From positions 1-13,649 of the forward strand of contig JBEKZL010000209.1 of the NCBI GenBank assembly GCA_049509915.1: a stretch of 13,649 nucleotides of DNA, written 5' to 3'. Made by a program: the position numbers and the translations under genes. The stretch is from JBEKYD01 sp049509915 (GTDB lineage: Bacteria; Acidobacteriota; Terriglobia; Bryobacterales; Bryobacteraceae). Shown piece after piece: positions 13,446 through 13,649 of this stretch (its first letter is position 1; each line of letters opens with the position of its first letter). Under the pieces are notes generated by a model. It ran no database searches. It was not told the origin of the DNA and was given only the letters and a program-made list of their open reading frames with translations.

Positions 13446-13649
13446 ATGCCCGACGGGTTGCTGGCGCGCGCCGCTGAGAACCCCCTGGTGCGCGGCGGCC
13501 TGACCGTGGCGGCGGGCATCCTGGCCGGCAACTTTCTTGGCTTCGCGCGCGTCGCGCTCACCGCCTATCTGCTCGGCACCCATAGCCAGGCCGATTCTCT
13601 GGCGGTGGCGTTGGGGCCGGTCGATACCCTGAACGGGGTGCTGATCAAC
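13446..13649 (+). CDS. MurJ/MviN-like lipid II flippase family protein, partial
   Basis: The reading frame is open from ATG 13446 through the window end (68 codons). It encodes a short polar N-terminus, then a hydrophobic helix and GNFLGFARVALTAYLLGT (28-45), SQADSLAVALGPVDTLNGVL (47-66). The pattern GNxLGxxRxxxxAxxxGTxxxAD, then P-x-x-LN, is that of the first two helices of MviN/MurJ proteins in the MOP exporter superfamily, which flip lipid-linked cell-wall precursors. Whether this is the essential MurJ or a polysaccharide-linked paralog cannot be decided from the fragment. In-frame GTG codons at 13422 and 13431 are alternative starts; none of the three has a clear ribosome binding site. 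Confidence 0.75.
   Translation, partial: MPDGLLARAAENPLVRGGLTVAAGILAGNFLGFARVALTAYLLGTHSQADSLAVALGPVDTLNGVLIN

Noticed and set aside
13214..13561. A 115-codon minus-strand frame across the tpx - MurJ gap
   Set aside because: It overlaps both the tpx end and the MurJ-like start. Parts of its translation seem faintly familiar as a possible dispersed-repeat peptide, but with one copy in view I cannot support a gene or a repeat.

Overview
The window is a GC-rich bacterial chromosome segment. Intact protein genes of chromosomal type, frequent GTG starts, short leaders and a palindromic repeat whose arms read ...CGCGGTCGCGGCTCGG... point to an acidobacterium, most likely of the Bryobacterales/Solibacter group. 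That placement is inference from gene style and repeat type; no rRNA or other phylogenetic marker is present.

Layout. (1) 117-2206, minus strand: a three-gene unit of a TPM-domain membrane protein, a nucleotidyltransferase-like protein and a LemA protein. (2) 2431-4433, plus strand: an arsenic resistance unit of arsR, a tiny ORF, an ACR3 arsenite pump and a thioredoxin-type arsenate reductase, with a matching palindromic ArsR-like operator before arsR and before the pump. (3) 4434-4741: no gene, but a second copy of the 5' end of the TPM gene, followed by a perfect 39-bp inverted repeat. (4) 4742-6700, minus strand: a frameshifted HicB-like antitoxin gene, then an SMC/ABC-type AAA ATPase translationally coupled to a small acidic protein with a Toprim-like motif pattern. 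(5) 6781-10511, plus strand: an M20 peptidase, an EamA/DMT exporter (4-nt overlap) and a Do/HtrA serine protease. (6) 10606-13290: a DUF255/YyaL thioredoxin-like protein and a Tpx peroxidase. (7) 13446 to the end: the N-terminus of a MurJ/MviN-type flippase.

The most notable structure is that the whole ars unit lies between two collinear direct repeats of about 200 bp (2155-2350 and 4481-4681). Each holds the TPM start region plus one arm of the palindromic repeat. Their best block matches 50 of 51 bases. Either the ars unit was inserted with duplication of its flank, or the TPM gene took its start region from a dispersed repeat.

The second candidate system is the ATPase plus small acidic protein, with the HicB remnant 58 nt upstream. 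It has the layout of an ATPase-effector defence pair but matches no named system that I can identify. The rest looks like ordinary housekeeping: periplasmic proteolysis, peroxide defence and envelope work.
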